NCBI GenBank assembly: GCA_028274465.1
Contig: CM051458.1
Coordinates: 30,826,692 to 30,890,691 of the forward strand
Length of the DNA stretch: 64,000 nucleotides
Direction: 5' to 3'
Origin: Plantago ovata
Taxonomy: Eukaryota > Streptophyta > Magnoliopsida > Lamiales > Plantaginaceae
The notes under the pieces are model-generated. The model did no database searches and was not told the origin of the DNA. It saw only the letters and a list, made by a program, of their open reading frames with translations. Shown here one piece after another: positions 33,081 through 46,900 of this stretch (position 1 is its first letter; each line of letters opens with the position of its first letter). The position numbers and the translations under genes were made by a program.

Positions 33081-36000
33081 TCAACCTCTGCTATCCACAT
33101 CGAAACCAGCCCCAGTCCAACCTGGTCCTGCAGGACCTCTACCCTTGGGTACTGCAATTCCTTTTACTTTCCCGTGAAGTATGCTTTTCTTCTTCCCTCT
33201 TCCCTCCCCATCGTCAGAAGGCGGTTGTTTTACAACGGGAGCGCTTCCATTTTTACCTTCACTGGATATGGTCCCTGCCGTTGCACCAGTTGCTTCTGAT
33301 GATGTACTCGGTAACGGCTGAGAATTTTGAGTTACCTCTGCTGGTCTTTGAATCGCATCCTAATATGCAAATGATGCCAGTCATAAAAGATTTAACGTTC
33401 ACACTTCACATAGCCTACAACTACATAAATCAGCATAAATGCATTGGTATTTGAGTGATCGTGAAAAGATGTACATTCACAAGAACCTATGGGCATGATA
33501 AAATATTTGAATCTACGGGTTTATAAGTGAAACCTTAAACAAACAGCTACTAGACTAATGCATCCATATAGCGGCAGGGGAAAGAGCATGACACTAAGGC
33601 ATAGAAATATAGGTCTAAACAAGTTACTATGTACTATGATTATAGGCACAATCCTTACAGAGTTAACATAGTTAGATGATCTGCTTGGGTTCATAGCTTC
33701 CAGCCGGCGTTTCAATTCTTCCAGTCTAGCAAGTTGAGAATTACTGCTTTCCTGAACCTGTAAGCGGAGATTAATTAATATAATAAGAACAAGCAACAAA
33801 GAAATTTTGGAGGTCTCTGAAAATTCTATGCTTACTAGATTATTCAAATCTTCACAAAGCTTCTGTTTAATAGCTTCCTCATCTTGCACGACTTTCGCTG
33901 CTAATTCCCAGGCCTAGAACATAAAGAGAAACACTTCGACATAAGTGCATACAAGGATTTTGTTACTTGGAAAAAAAAAGAAAGAAAGAAAGAAAAAGAC
34001 TGTAGAGTGCAACTAAAAAATGATCGGTTACTGCAACATTTCTCAGATTAAAAATTATGTATTAATTGGTCACAATGAGATATCAAATACATGATGCCAG
34101 ACAAGTAGTATCATAGAAAATGAAAATAATATTTCAGTCATTATCTTGCAGTTATGAACTGGAAAAATAAGCATGAAGAGATTCATGAGCTAATTTGCCA
34201 TGTACCGCTTTAGCTTGTTCTTCTTTCATCTTAGCTGCACGTATTCTCTCTGTTGCCAACTCAATTTTCTTTCGCATGTGTTCAAGTGCTGAAAGATTAA
34301 AAAGAATTGAGACAGTGCTAAGATAGACGAGTCAGTGGATATTAACAGTAACAAGCATTAATAAACACATACCAGCCTTCTTTGGTCCAGCAGTAAGCTT
34401 CATTTCCATGGAAAGATTGGCTAATTCCCGCTCTACATCACGAATCTTTGAATAGTTCTCGTCAATGTACCTGAATTAATATAAATTTGAGTCGTGAAAG
34501 CAGTTCAGTAGTGAAATTGATCTTTCGTATTCCTTCTGACTAAAATATTATATACATTCCATACAAACAGTTTTGATCCAGGCTGAGGCAGCACTGACAG
34601 GACCACTTAGCGCTACAAAGGATCCTAATTTCCAAAAGGAAACCTAGCACGAACCAAATTGACAATTTGAAATGAAATATTAATCACTTAATACACACAC
34701 ACACACACACACAACTTAATCAAATTGACATGAAATATTAGTTATTTAATACGCACATGCACACACGGACACACACACACACAGCAGGGAATACTTGATT
34801 AGTTCAATGAAACCTCCAGTACAGTAAATTCATTCATGAAAAGCGATGTCCCTCTGTAATGTGATATTGTCAAATTTCATACAGTCAAGAATATCTTTTA
34901 CCTTGTTAGGAATCCAGGATTTCCAGATTCATCATATCTCCTATTAGGTTTTATACGTCAAAGACATCAGAATCAGTATATTATTGCACTAAAGTGTTGA
35001 CTCATAATCTTCTACGCATGGTTTAAAAATGTGCACTTTTGTCTTATTTGTAAGGATGATGAGGATTCTGAACCACTTGAACCTGCCTCGTGGAAGCACA
35101 CGTATTTTATAGAGTATATGTATGCAGATTTTTGTCTTGATGCCAACAAGAGTTCCATATCAAAGGAGTTTAGAAGAGAAGATGACACGTCATAATGGAG
35201 CCTCATCACTGAAAAGAGGATGTGGAATTGTGGAGGGAGAGAAACAGCAGATTTTCAGAGGTCTGTTGTTCCAATGAAACATTGAGGACATGCTCTTCAC
35301 ATCATGCATGGTAAATGCTAATGGTTACAGCCATTTGTTAACTTTCAGGAGCTTTTATCTATCTATCTATCTATTGCGCATTAATCATGCCTCTTCTTGA
35401 TTTAATCTTATAGTTACTTTAAATAATAAAAAATGATACTCTATCTCTTCCAAAAGTCAAAATGAGATAGGATAATTCAATGATTACAGTTACAAGTATA
35501 TTAACAAAACGGAAGATTAAATAACTAAAGGACAGTTGTCTCTCCATGGTTACCAATATGAGCATAGTCCTAGCAGTACATACTACTGGGTTCTCGTTCA
35601 GGCAAAAGAAAATGATACTTATAAGTTTCGCTACTCTGCATATAAAAAAAATATACTGGGAAAGAAAGGTATTGCAAGACAACTTTGTTCAAGAGTATTA
35701 GGTAAACTTTTTCTAATAACTGGAAACAGTGTGAAACAAAATTGGTTCAGAGCAAGGTTTCATTTTTGACTCGGCTGCAAACAGAGTTGTTCCATTGATC
35801 TCTTGTTTTTTATCTGTAGCAAAAAATTAAAATGAAACAAAAAGGATTCTTGATCCCACAGCACATCGGTCAGATTCATGTTTATAGTTGACCATTTTGT
35901 GTGTTCTTCTTAAGTGACATGAACCCTCAAAGTAGCCAGAGTCGTATTCTAAACAGAATCCACAGAGGTTTGGTCTTGCCCTTATCTTCTTACAGTCTAT

Positions 36001-37478
36001 ATGTCCATCTCACCATCATCACACAGTGTTCTCATTACCAAACACCCCATCTGTTTATTTTTCATATTTTCTTTCCAGGTAATTAATAGTTTTCTGATTC
36101 CGAAGAAGGAAAAAGAAAACTTCTTGCTTCAATTATTTGTATTAAATGGTAGACTACTTTTACTATGTAGCCTTGCGTTGAGAGTTGACAATGATTTCAA
36201 ATCTCAAACACCGCTGTAAAATTTAAATTTGAGATCTAACAATCGCGAGTTTTAAACATGAACTCCACATCAAAAGTTCTTAATTCCGTTGTGGTTGTGG
36301 TTTCTGTTGTCCAGAAGTTGCTGCGTTCTTCCGAATTTCCGATCCCTTTTGCAAATTCAGACAAATCATTTATCATATTGGTAAATGAGCTTTGCTCCTA
36401 ATTATTATTCTTGGTTTTATGAATTTTGTTCCAATTAGGTACTTGTTCTCTATCAAAAGAAGGTATCATAAGAGACCACCATATGGGAAGCATGTAAGAT
36501 TGCAAGGAGAAATGATGACATCATAAGAACCGCGTCAGGAATTTAAGTGACAGCCATGTAAAGAAGATAAATTCTATGCTGAACAGATTAATACTTGTTA
36601 GAGATGTCACAGATTCATGAAACGCTGAGAATGACAACTTTATAAATGACATGGCTGTCGGATGCCTATATAGATGGAGCTTCAATTATAAAGAATACTC
36701 TTATTCTGAAATAAAGCACACTAGTGGTGATTGATCTACGGATATCATTGGAAATCAACAATCATATTCATAATGCATAAAATTTTATGTTAACGGAAAG
36801 AAAAGTCAATTGAGCAATTTAGTTTGACTGAACAAGACAGGTCAAGTATTACGAAAACTAACTCTAGTATTATGCCCAAGGGTCATAACTAGAATCCTTA
36901 TTTCTACTCTATGAAGGCAGAATAGTGTTTAATCCAATCAATTTGAAGATGGAGACATACAGCAAGTTAAGAACTAAAGTAAATGCCCCAAAGCCTGAAG
37001 ACAAATTGGAAAAAGCAAAACGCAAAAAACAATTACATTGCTGATGCACTAAATCTGAGTATGGAGTCCGGCCAAGAAACAAAATGTACCTTCTCTAACC
37101 TAAACAGTTGGTGTTGGCACTTGCGAATCCTGACTATAAACAATTACATTCTATTTCTTATTAAGTGATTTCTTCTTAATCAATGAACTCTTAATTTCCT
37201 CATTAGTTCACGCTATAGACCTCCCAACATACGTATTATTAGATTAGATTAGATCACTAAGCTTATCATAGATTTACTGAGTAGTATATTAGTATCATCA
37301 CAGTCAGATCAGATAGAAGGCCGATCTGTTAGTTAGTGATCTTTCTAAATAGAACTGATAAATGCCAAATGTGAGAATCAGAATCATTATATAATGGAAT
37401 ATAAATTACTTGCATAAGAAGAAAGTCAACTTACTTCCTCAGCTGAAGTTGCTCTTCCTCAATAATCTGCACGATCAG

Positions 37479-37522
<44 letters not shown>

Positions 37523-37695
37523 AATGAGAGGCAATTGTTAGATTATAAATCTATGAAGTGACATAGGAAATGAATAAGGATGTATGTAGGATGATGTATA
37601 CGGACCTTCTCGGTGTAGGCAATGGCAGGAGACTCACGAGCAAGGCCGTCGGGGCCGATCTCCGGCAGAAACACCGAGGCATTGGTGTTCGCCAT
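33081..37695 (-). CDS. Conserved plant coiled-coil protein, seven exons, 252 aa
   Basis: Exons on the minus strand: 37606-37695, 37435-37466, 34373-34470, 34206-34288, 33836-33913, 33659-33757 and 33081-33359. All junctions are GT-AG and phases agree over 759 bp. The N-terminus is MANTNASVFLPEIGPDGLAR. Residues about 31-150 are one long charged coiled coil (EEEQLQLRKYIDENYSKI, KKAALEHMRKKIELATERI, DEEAIKQKLCEDLNNLVQES). The tail is low complexity and ends in KGRGPAGPGWTGAGFDVDSR. There is no signal peptide or membrane segment. It resembles a plant family that databases sometimes label RAB6-interacting golgin-like; I am not sure of that label and assign no function. Intron 1 holds a 37-base A run and intron 2 is nearly 3 kb. 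It appears intact. Confidence 0.88.
34692..34784. repeat. (AC)n microsatellites in intron 2 of the coiled-coil gene
   Basis: Two AC tracts (34692-34712 and about 34769-34784) lie about 56 bp apart within a partly duplicated AT-rich segment (TGAAATATTAATCACTTAAT and TGAAATATTAGTTATTTAAT). Confidence 0.8.
37483..37519. repeat. 37-base A homopolymer in intron 1 of the coiled-coil gene
   Basis: An uninterrupted A run (a T run on the transcribed strand) close to the acceptor of intron 1, where it extends the polypyrimidine tract. Its length is likely variable and prone to sequencing error. Confidence 0.9.
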
Positions 37696-38091
37696 AGCCA
37701 ATCAAATCAAATCAAATGAGAAGGCAATTGTGGTTTGTGTGATTATTTGGAGAGTTTGGAAGTAATAACGAGAATAATGAGGATGACGATCTCTGGCAGG
37801 GGATTTAGATCCCGGAGAGTGACGTTGGCAAATTCCCAAAAGGTCAGCCAATTAACAGCGTGAAAGATGAAGAAGAAGAAAAAGTGTTTTATTTTTATTT
37901 CTCAATCAATCCTTTCAAAAGCGTCAAAATTCATCCCCAATTCTCACGTTACGCGGATTTTCAATATTACTCAACTCCATCTGTGCTTCTTCTTTTTTTT
38001 TTTTTAATTATAAATAAAATTGACATTCAATCAAGTTGGAGTGTTATATGAGTTCGATACTTGTCGCACATGCATCACACGAGGCGTAGTT
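37696..38091. other. 5' flank of the coiled-coil gene
   Basis: Probable promoter and 5' UTR of the minus-strand gene. It is AT-rich to the right with a short T run (37988-38003). No clear TATA position could be fixed. Confidence 0.4.
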
Positions 38092-38334
38092 TTAAACATA
38101 TTCAAATTTACAGTATGTTGAATGCAAGGAGGGCACAATAATCCCGAACTTGCTCATAAGGCCTACATGATTATATTTTATGAGGGGGGGATACTGTGTT
38201 CTTGTAACGCGAGTAGGATTGCTTCCTTCCTTCGCCAAAATGTTTGCGACTTGATTTGATTTGCGGTGGAAAAATATGAGTTGTTCCACACCTACTTGAT
38301 CTCCTAGTGCCCTAAGCTCATGGATCACCTCCAT
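38092..38334 (-). pseudogene. RNase H-like fragment (LINE-type)
   Basis: An 80-codon frame with the end of a plant RNase H domain: IHELRALGDQVGVEQLIFFH, then RKSNQVANILAKEGS, which matches the usual V-x-R-x-x-N-x-x-A-D-x-L-A ending with N in place of the D. Such domains sit at the C-terminus of plant LINE ORF2 proteins and in related solitary genes. Nothing upstream of it is recognisable, so it is a short relic. Confidence 0.6.
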
Positions 38335-39674
38335 TTGCTCATGTGCACGTTATGTAGTAGATATAAATTAAATTATAATGGACCAAACTAGCGCGGAGTT
38401 CAAAACTCAATCTCTTAAATTTGCACCTACTGGTCGGATCAGATCAATCTGTAGTTGCCACAAGATTGGAACCCAACGAATACCATTGATCAAATAGAAT
38501 GTATGGTCGAAGTTAGACATGAGGATCGAGCTCCTAAGATCACAACACATAGCAAGATCTAAGTCAATGACAAGGTTCGGATTTCTAGGGATAAAATTTC
38601 ACTTGTGGTGACCATTCCCGAAAGGGTTCCTCGCTTTTATTCGAGACAGGCTAGTTAATAAATACACTAACCCTTTCCTTTCATAATCAAGCAAGTTAAA
38701 AGGGATTATGATTGATTCCTAAGGGATTAAGTTGGTCAAATTATTTATACAAGATCGGCAAAAAATTATAGGGATGTGTGTACCAAAATAGAGTTCTTGT
38801 AAGGACTAGAATCATAAATATTATAATTGCCTATTTTTTCCAAGTCCAGTGCATGAACAAAATTCAAGTTTTCCAAGGATAAACACGGTCTTGTAGACAT
38901 TATGGGATGATTCAATGAACCACATCTCACTGTCCCTCTCAATATTCACTGTTTGCCCCACTATAATTGATACACCCCATAAGATCTAAGAAAACGGATA
39001 AACACATTCCTAAAACTGCATGTTATAAGTAAATTAGCAATTTACTTGCAAACAGTGAAAGGTTCAACATATGCCAGTAACTAGATAAGGATTCTAGTGG
39101 AGATAGCCAACTGGTTGTAATTTACTAGTCAAAGATTAATCTAGTAGTAACTAGTATGTCAACTCATGTAGAATTACCACTACTACACAAGTTATTGTGT
39201 AATTTTCTAACTCTCTTATTGCTTACAAATTATCCTTTAATGTACCCTATTAAACTATTAGTATCACTCTGCATATATATAAAAACCAAACTAGCCAGGT
39301 CTCTCACCAAGAACTATTCCCTAATTCATCTTCGTTCGCCACAAATTCCGGGCTATCACATAAGAGCTCAACAACAGAAACAAAGAAGCCATATTTATGC
39401 TATGTGGCAGCACATCATGATCTCAACATGAGCTTGCAGCAGAGCAGAAAACATCGAATATACTGACTACAAAATAGTAAGGATTTCTGACCATCTAACA
39501 TTTACATGGTAACCAGGGTACCAAAAAAATCAGAACTTTATTGCATGAGCACCTATCTGCAGATATGATTCTTCACAAGTACAACAATTCAGACACTATA
39601 TACTCATCAGTACCATTTTATTGCTGCTCCCGCAGGTGACGAAATTGATACAGTGGTTATTCTTCTTCAAATAA
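38335..39674. other. Intergenic between the coiled-coil gene and the fructokinase
   Basis: No gene, RNA or tandem repeat is recognised. The right end is probably the 3' UTR of the fructokinase gene. Confidence 0.4.
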
Positions 39675-42600
39675 TCATGACCTGAATTCAGACATGATTT
39701 TTAGGACCGAGTCTTTTGTTGGTAAAGCAGGAATTGCACCTGCCTCTGTGACAGTGAGGGCACCACAAGCATTGGCAAAGAAAAGAGCCTCTCGCAAACG
39801 ATTCTCATCCTGCCAGTAGTTTGTATCAGAATGATGGAATTAACTTGTGTAAACAATAACTACCAGATTGAATGTTCACTAAACAGCCTTGCATAACTTT
39901 CCCATGGCTTACGCGCATGTATGAATTTATACATACAACACATTGACAACTTCCAACCGGACATCTAAAAGTAAAGAATAACTTTGAGCCTTATTTAACT
40001 GCCACTAGAGCAGAATGCAATATATGAGAAACAGAATGAAGAATTTCACATCTCAAACAAGATAAGTTAGTTTCATAATTTCGAACCGTTTCATCCTTCA
40101 GATGTTAGCTGGAATATACAGACAATATTAAGTGCATACGAAGATGTCCACAATTATAGTACTAACATAATGTGCCGAATACACGGGGAATATCATGTGC
40201 AGATAGTGTTTAATGTTTATCTTCTTTTTTTCTTTTAAACTCATTTTTCAATCAACAGTGGCCCTTCTATCTTATTCTTTTGTATGGAAAAATAAAACAT
40301 TATATATAAAAAAAACGTGCAAAGCATAAAACACACAGTGCAGTAGAACAAATATTGCAATTGCATAAAAATGAAGGTGTCTCTTTAACATTATATAAAA
40401 TGGTTACCTTGAAAAGATTCACATCTGAGGCTAAACAATAAAGTATTCCACCTACAAATGCATCACCAGCACCAGTCGTATCAACAGATTTAACTTTTAC
40501 ACCAGAAACCCTTCCCTTGAATTGCTGCAAAGAGACATTAATTTTAATTTCATGCAAACCAAAACAAGTTTGACACAGTCAGAAAAGGACTGCATGCATG
40601 TAACTTTTCACTAGTAACCACAAAAGTTAGGGGAGGATGAACTCGATAAGCATATGTATGATTTTCCTGGAAATTGGTTGACCTGTGCTTTGAATATGAA
40701 CGAAGTTGTATGGCATGCAAGAGAACTATCTAAAATTCTACACCACCAGCAATTCTGTAAAGATTTGCCATGTACATTGTGTTTTTTTCAGTTCATAGCC
40801 AAACCAATAATGCATCTACATTGTGTTTATAGTTTGAGACCTGATTGTGAGAGTAGAAAGTAATTTCAGGTTTCAAAACCTTGATGCAATAGGATACATT
40901 CATGAAACACTTGCAGAATAACTTTGATTTACGACATACCTTTGTATAATATCTGCAACCGGCTTTTCCTTCACTTACTAGCAAAAGACTGAGATTCGGA
41001 TGAAAAAGCTTTGTTAACACAACATTATCATCGCATGGATCGTCACCATTGGTAAGGAATGTTATCTCGTCTTCACTTATCTGTTACATCATTATGAGAA
41101 CATAAATACCAGGGCATTAAAAATCTTCTAATTAAATGCTCTTCTGAGACACCGTACCTTGATAATGTCAGCATGATTCCATATGCTCATTATTTCTTTG
41201 CGAGCTGCATCTTCAGAAGGCCATAATGGCAATCTCAAATTCGGGTCATAAGAGAGAACACAGCCAGATTTTTTGGCAATATCAATGGCGGCATGATGCG
41301 CTGACCTACATGGTTCTTCAATCAAGCTGATTGAACCATAGTGAAAAATTGTTGCCTGCATTCAACGAACATGATATTCTGAATACTTGAACACATAAAG
41401 AAGCATTCTTATCTAGCAGGACAATAATGGAACTTAAAAATAGAAAAGAAAAGAAAAGAAATGTAAATATAACCTTCTTAATGAGATCTGCATCAAGTTC
41501 GGTCTCACGCAAAAGCATGTCGGCACTTGGGTTACGGTAAAACATGAACTCACGCTCTCCATCACTTCTGAGCGTGACGAATGCTAGTGCAGTCCTTGCA
41601 CCGTGATCAAACCGTACTCCGGATATGTCAACTTTGTTTTCTTTCAATGTGTCGGCGAGCATATGACCAAACTCATCACTACCTACCTAAGATACAATAA
41701 ACATGTATTTTCAGATCTCTAAATGTAAACAGCTCATGGTAATGTGATAAGAAAATAAGTCACTTGCAATTCTTTTGAGAACAAAAGTTGGAAAAGAGAG
41801 GGAGTACTTATTTCAATCTGGAAAGCATGTAAAGTATAGTCGTATCCTAATAATCAAGCTAGGCTATAAACGAGAGATTGACAGAACAAAACTGTAAGAC
41901 AATCATCAAGAATTTGATTTCAGAATCCACTCCACCAAAGAAGGATGACTATATTTGCATGAATACGAATTCAGTACCGAAGAGCACCAAGTATGCAGAT
42001 TTCCGTATGTAATAGGTACTACATTTGTCTGGAGTTTACCAAATCACATTTATGGTACTCTAGAAACAGAAACAAATAAAACCTTGTCAAGTGTCAACCC
42101 CTAGATCAACATTTTCCAATGAACAGCCGCCTATTGTCTCGTTGGGCCGATAACTCAGAGTTCCATTTCCCAACAAGATAGAAACAGAAAGTACATACTC
42201 AGAGCACACAGGCACATACTATTACACTAACATCAAAAGATGACCGAAAATACACAAGTCACAAAAGAAAAGAAAATATGACCGACCTTTCCAATAAAAG
42301 CTGCAGAACCTCCCAACTTTGATATGCAAACAGCAACGTTTGCAGGAGCTCCACCGGGAGCTTTTTTGAAGGACGGAGCTTCAGCGAGAGAAACTCCACT
42401 GACTGAAGGAACAAAATCTATCAACATTTCCCCAAAGCAGACCACAAGGGGACTCCTCTTGTTATCTGTACCACCATTCTCATTCAGTGTAAGACTCTTC
42501 AGATCACCTATTACGCGTAAACATTTCCTTTCTATTAAGCATCAAGTCATCATCAACCAGTGAAATTAGTTTTCAAGTAACTCATGAGCACATACATATT

Positions 42601-43066
42601 ATACCAAGTAAAAACTGCAAACATAGATACAATGTGATCTCTTAAGCATAATAATAATAATACACACCATAAATTATTCCAAGAAGTCTGGTTTAGTACT
42701 ATCTGAATATAACTGAACATATTCATCAGTATACCAAATGTGTTGAATGGGATACCATTAGGCCATTACATATTATTTTATAATTTATACTAATAATCAA
42801 GAAAACAGAGAACCAGTAAACCCACATCATCAAATCTTGGAGAATGGAAGCAAAATTATATCTTGTAAAAAACAAAAAAATTAAAATTACACCATAAACA
42901 ATCCAAAGAAATCTGTTTGATCGATGAAGATAAAATCAAGAAATAGAAGATTGTAACTACGAGTAAGTAGTATTTAACAACAAAACCCCATCTCATCATC
43001 ATTCATTCATTCATTCATAATATACGAACAAAAAGACGAACCTGAAATGGGAGTATCACCAGCCAT
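39675..43066 (-). CDS. Fructokinase (pfkB family), seven exons, 349 aa
   Basis: It phosphorylates fructose to fructose 6-phosphate with ATP (EC 2.7.1.4), feeding sucrose breakdown products into glycolysis and starch synthesis. Exons: 43042-43066, 42287-42507, 41474-41686, 41158-41355, 40940-41080, 40408-40524 and 39675-39809; all junctions are GT-AG and in phase over 1050 bp. Residues 30-42 are [13 protein letters not shown]. pfkB signature 1 is at about 60-75 ([16 protein letters not shown]), the substrate region is [11 protein letters not shown] and [12 protein letters not shown], and signature 2 is at about 281-291 ([12 protein letters not shown]) with the catalytic Asp at 287. The length is slightly above the usual 320-330 because of a polar 28-residue N-terminal extension. 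No transit peptide is evident, so it is probably cytosolic. It appears intact. Confidence 0.96.
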
Positions 43067-43502
43067 GTCGCAAGCAAGCCAGTAGTGAGATGAGATGAGA
43101 TGAGAATGAAAAGTGAGGTTTGATTTCGGGTATGTATTGTATCGTGGGTATATGAAGATTGAAGAAGAAGAAAACAAGAAAGGTCTGTTTGTTTGTTTAA
43201 AAAGATGATGAAATATTTCTTGGAGAAATCAGAGCAGAGAAGAGCATTAATTTGTCGTTTTTGTGCGGTGCAATGTGTCACCTGTTACCTCTTTTCCAAT
43301 TCGGCCACCTTTACCACATGGCCCACGTGAGCAAGAGTCAATAACTGGACTGGACCGGATCTAAAATTGACAAATTTAGCGGTTGGTAACTTGGTTATGT
43401 CAATATGACTCATGTGTGAACCCTGTTATGGTGAACCCGAAATCAATTCACGGGTTATTTTGTTATGATTTTTTTTTTTAAAAAGTTTTAACTTTCGCAA
43501 AA
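43067..43502. other. 5' flank of the fructokinase gene
   Basis: Probable 5' UTR and promoter of the minus-strand fructokinase, squeezed between the gene and the left end of the Mutator-like element at about 43503. An insertion this close (about 440 bp) could affect its upstream control; that is inference. Confidence 0.4.
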
Positions 43503-43550
43503 TCTCATAAGAGACCGTCTATTTTAACTTATAGAGAGAAGGGACTAATT
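43503..43550 (+). repeat. Candidate left terminal inverted repeat of the MULE
   Basis: TCTCATAAGAGACCGTCT followed by TTTTAACTT...GACTAATTT. The right end read on the minus strand is TCTCATGAGAGACCATGC followed by TTAAAAAGAGACCAATTT (53293-53343). The match is good for the first 16 bases and gapped after that. Confidence 0.5.
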
Positions 43551-43941
43551 TGCAATTTACCATCATCCTTCAAAGTTTCGCGGATCCTCACCCGACCCGA
43601 ATTTACTAATCCTGACTTAACAAGACCCGAGTTTACTAACCCGACTTCACAAAATATCTCGCTCTCTTTCCTTTCTCTTTCTTCGTCTTCTTCGTTTTCT
43701 CCGTCCATCTCTGTTCGTTCTTCTTCGTTTTCTCCGTCGTAGATCGTGGATTTTCTTGTGCAATTGACGGTGTCTTCAACTTCGTCGTCGTTTTCCAGTT
43801 GAAATCGTAAGTTTTCTCCTCTTTTTTTAGGTTTTGCTCGTGTTGATTGGATTTTTTAGGTTTTTTTTTTTGGTTGGTTTTTGTTCGTAATTTTCCTTTG
43901 TTGTTCGTTCGTTTATTTTACAGTGTGTCTCTGGTGTTGAT

Positions 43942-46900
43942 ATGGATGGAGTTCGTGGTAAGAGGAAGCTGGGTGATGTGGAAAAAGAGAAGGGGAACAA
44001 TGCAACACGAAAATCACCTAGAATCAGTGCATTGGTTTCGCCGGAGAAGAAAACGAAGTCAAGTAGTGGTGCAAATGTTTCGCCTGAGAAGAAAACTAAA
44101 ATAGCTAGTGTTCCAGGTAGGTTTTTCTTCACTTTTGTTTTGTGTTTCTGTTTGTTTTTTGTTTTTTTTTAACTGTCCATGTTTTGTTCATTTATTGTCC
44201 ATGTTTTGTACATTATTGTCCATGTTCTGTATATATTCTTAATATGTCTTATGGTTGCATATATGGTGGCAGAGAAGAAATGTATTGTACATAATTTTCT
44301 ATGTTCTATGTATTTTGTATCCATAAGTTTCATGTACTTTTCAAGTTTCTGTTTGTTTTTGTTTTTTTTTAACTGTCTATGTTTTGTTCATTTACTGCCC
44401 ATGTTTTGTACATTATTGTCCATGTTCTGTAAATTATTGCAGTATATGTTCTTAATATGTCTTATGTTTGCATATGTAGTGGCAGAGAAGAAATCTAGGC
44501 ATAATGTTGGGAAGATATTTAGACTTGAAGACTTGGGACCTGGAGAAGAAGGAAAGTTGAATTATATCCGTGTTGAAAGAGATGATGGTGTTGTTTTTAA
44601 GATGATGGTGACTCCTTGTCAGCCGAAGAAGGTAAAGGAGTTGACGGAATCATTAACTTTGGCACAAAAGAGGGATGTTGAAGATATTGGATTTGGTGGG
44701 TTGGGTATGATGGATGCTGAATCTGTCCCACGGCTTTTAACTCCGTGGTTGGTTAATTTGCTCGATTCTAATTGTTATCATATCACTATTGGTGATGCTA
44801 AGATTCCCATCTGTGGTGATGATGTGTTTGATCAGTTCATGCTTCCGCGTAATCCGGGTGTTGAAGTTCCAATGGGCTTTCAGCATGGGGGTAATAGAGT
44901 TGATGCAGATTTGAGGGATGAGTTTGTACGTAGTTGCACGGCTTGGGGGGCTGACATTAAAGGGAATACTGATAAAACTGGTAAAAAAAGAACGAAGGAA
45001 GTAAAGCTTACGTGTGTTAAGAAGCGTTTGAAGGAGTTGATGGATGGTGGAGAAGAATTTAAGAGACTTTTTGTTTTATACGTATGTGGTTATTTTTTGT
45101 CGCCCACCCCTGCTGCTTTCGTGGATCAGAAACTCTTAGTGGTTGTTCAGGATGTGAGTAAGATCCACATGTATGATTGGTGCACTTTCATCGTTGACAG
45201 ACTACAAAAAGTTGTTAAGACATTGAAGTCTAAAACAAATGACTATTGCATTGTCAGTGGTTGTGTGATGGTGCTTGTGTATTGCTACCTTCATAGGTAC
45301 AGATATTGTGGAGAAAGTGCATCAATTGTTGTTCCATTGTGTAGGCATTGGTCAGATGAAATAATTAGGGATAGGATTGCTTATGAGAGAAACATGGAGG
45401 TTTTGGGAAGACGACACGTGATAAGTGTTATCCTATTAACAAAATAAGGGTTGGTGATGGTCCAGTATTCTATATTCCTCCAGATAAGCTTAAGAAGAAG
45501 AAGCATCCTGTTGAAGGTTCTGTAATGGTGAGTTTATTTTTTATGTTCTTTTTATTTTATTTTATAACATAACTTCTTTTATTATTCAGAACATAGGCAT
45601 TTTCTTTAAAAACATAGGACTTAATGTTTAGAACATAGTTTTATATGTTTCTGACTAGCTTTTTTTTTGTAGACTGCTGAGAAGTCTTGGGAGCTATACA
45701 TGAAGGATCAGCAAGTTGCATTACGTGCACATCTTGATAGGATGTATAAATGTGGTAACGTTGGGTTTGATGTTCCTGATTGGAGTGATAAGTCTTTATC
45801 ACAACTTTCACAGAGTTTGGATTCTCAGAAGGGTTGGAGTGATCCTATTTTAATTGGTTTGTTGATAGGATTTGTGCTCAATTGAGGGAGAAGATGATGG
45901 GACTATATGTTGAGTCGCAACCTGATTCTTGGGTTAACAAAAATCTTTGTGAAAGTGGAGATGAAGAGAAATTAAATTTTGTATCTGATGATGATGGTGG
46001 GATTGATAAGGCAGAATTCGAATTTTTCAAAGTACAAAAAAATATTGATGGGTGTAGCATAGGGAGGCAATTTGAGAAGGAGGTTGTTGATTTAGATAAT
46101 GGCAGTGAGACTGATGAAGATGGTGGCGGTGAGAATAAGGGGACTAGAGTTGATGAATCTGGAGTTGGTAATGAGAAGGAGAAGATGAGAAATGTTGGTG
46201 ATAACATAGGCCATGAAGGTGATAACATAGTTGAGGAGAACGTGAATGTGATTGATGATTCTGGTGTTGATAAGGAGAATATGAATAAGGAGATTGATGA
46301 TTTTGGAGTTTGTCAGAAGATAGGTGATAATGCTAATAAGATAGGTGGCAAAGTGGGAAACATAGATGATGTAGAATTTATAGGTCGTGTAAAGAAGACA
46401 GGTGATGATGCTGACAATGTTGTTCTGAGGCCTGTTGATGTTATTGATGGTTTCTGTTTTGATTATCTTGGATGTACAATTAATGATTGTGGCATTGTTG
46501 GTGAGGATTGTGCTATGGGTTCGAGAATGATGAGGAAAATGGTCAAGTATGTAAAGGACATGAGGACATTAAGGAAACAAGTTGCGGATTATGTATTTTT
46601 CATGTCTGAGAATTCGAGGTTACTTTGCGTTCTTTCTTTCTGTTTTTTTATGTGTTCTCTCGTTCTTTTTATGTGTTTTTTGTTCTTATATTCTGTTTAT
46701 ATGAACATGTATGATGGGTATGAACATTTCGTGAAGTTTTCGAGGACATTTTGGATTTCTGCGGAGGAGATACGCACGATGTGCTATCAGACGAAGATTC
46801 TGAATTCTGTTGTTGATTGCTGGGTTACGAATTTGAATTTTAGTGAGGGGCTTACCAGGAATGATGGGGAGACTCAGCGTCTGTGGTTCACTACCAACAT

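Noticed and set aside
33014-33454. Plus-strand frame of 146 codons
   Set aside because: It is antisense to the last exon of the coiled-coil gene, which has consistent splicing and a conserved C-terminus.
44179-44483. In-frame extension of the Ulp1 gene exon 2 upstream to 44179
   Set aside because: The sequence is hydrophobic, repeat-derived and bounded by a proper donor at 44117 and acceptor at 44483; it is intron that happens to lack stops.
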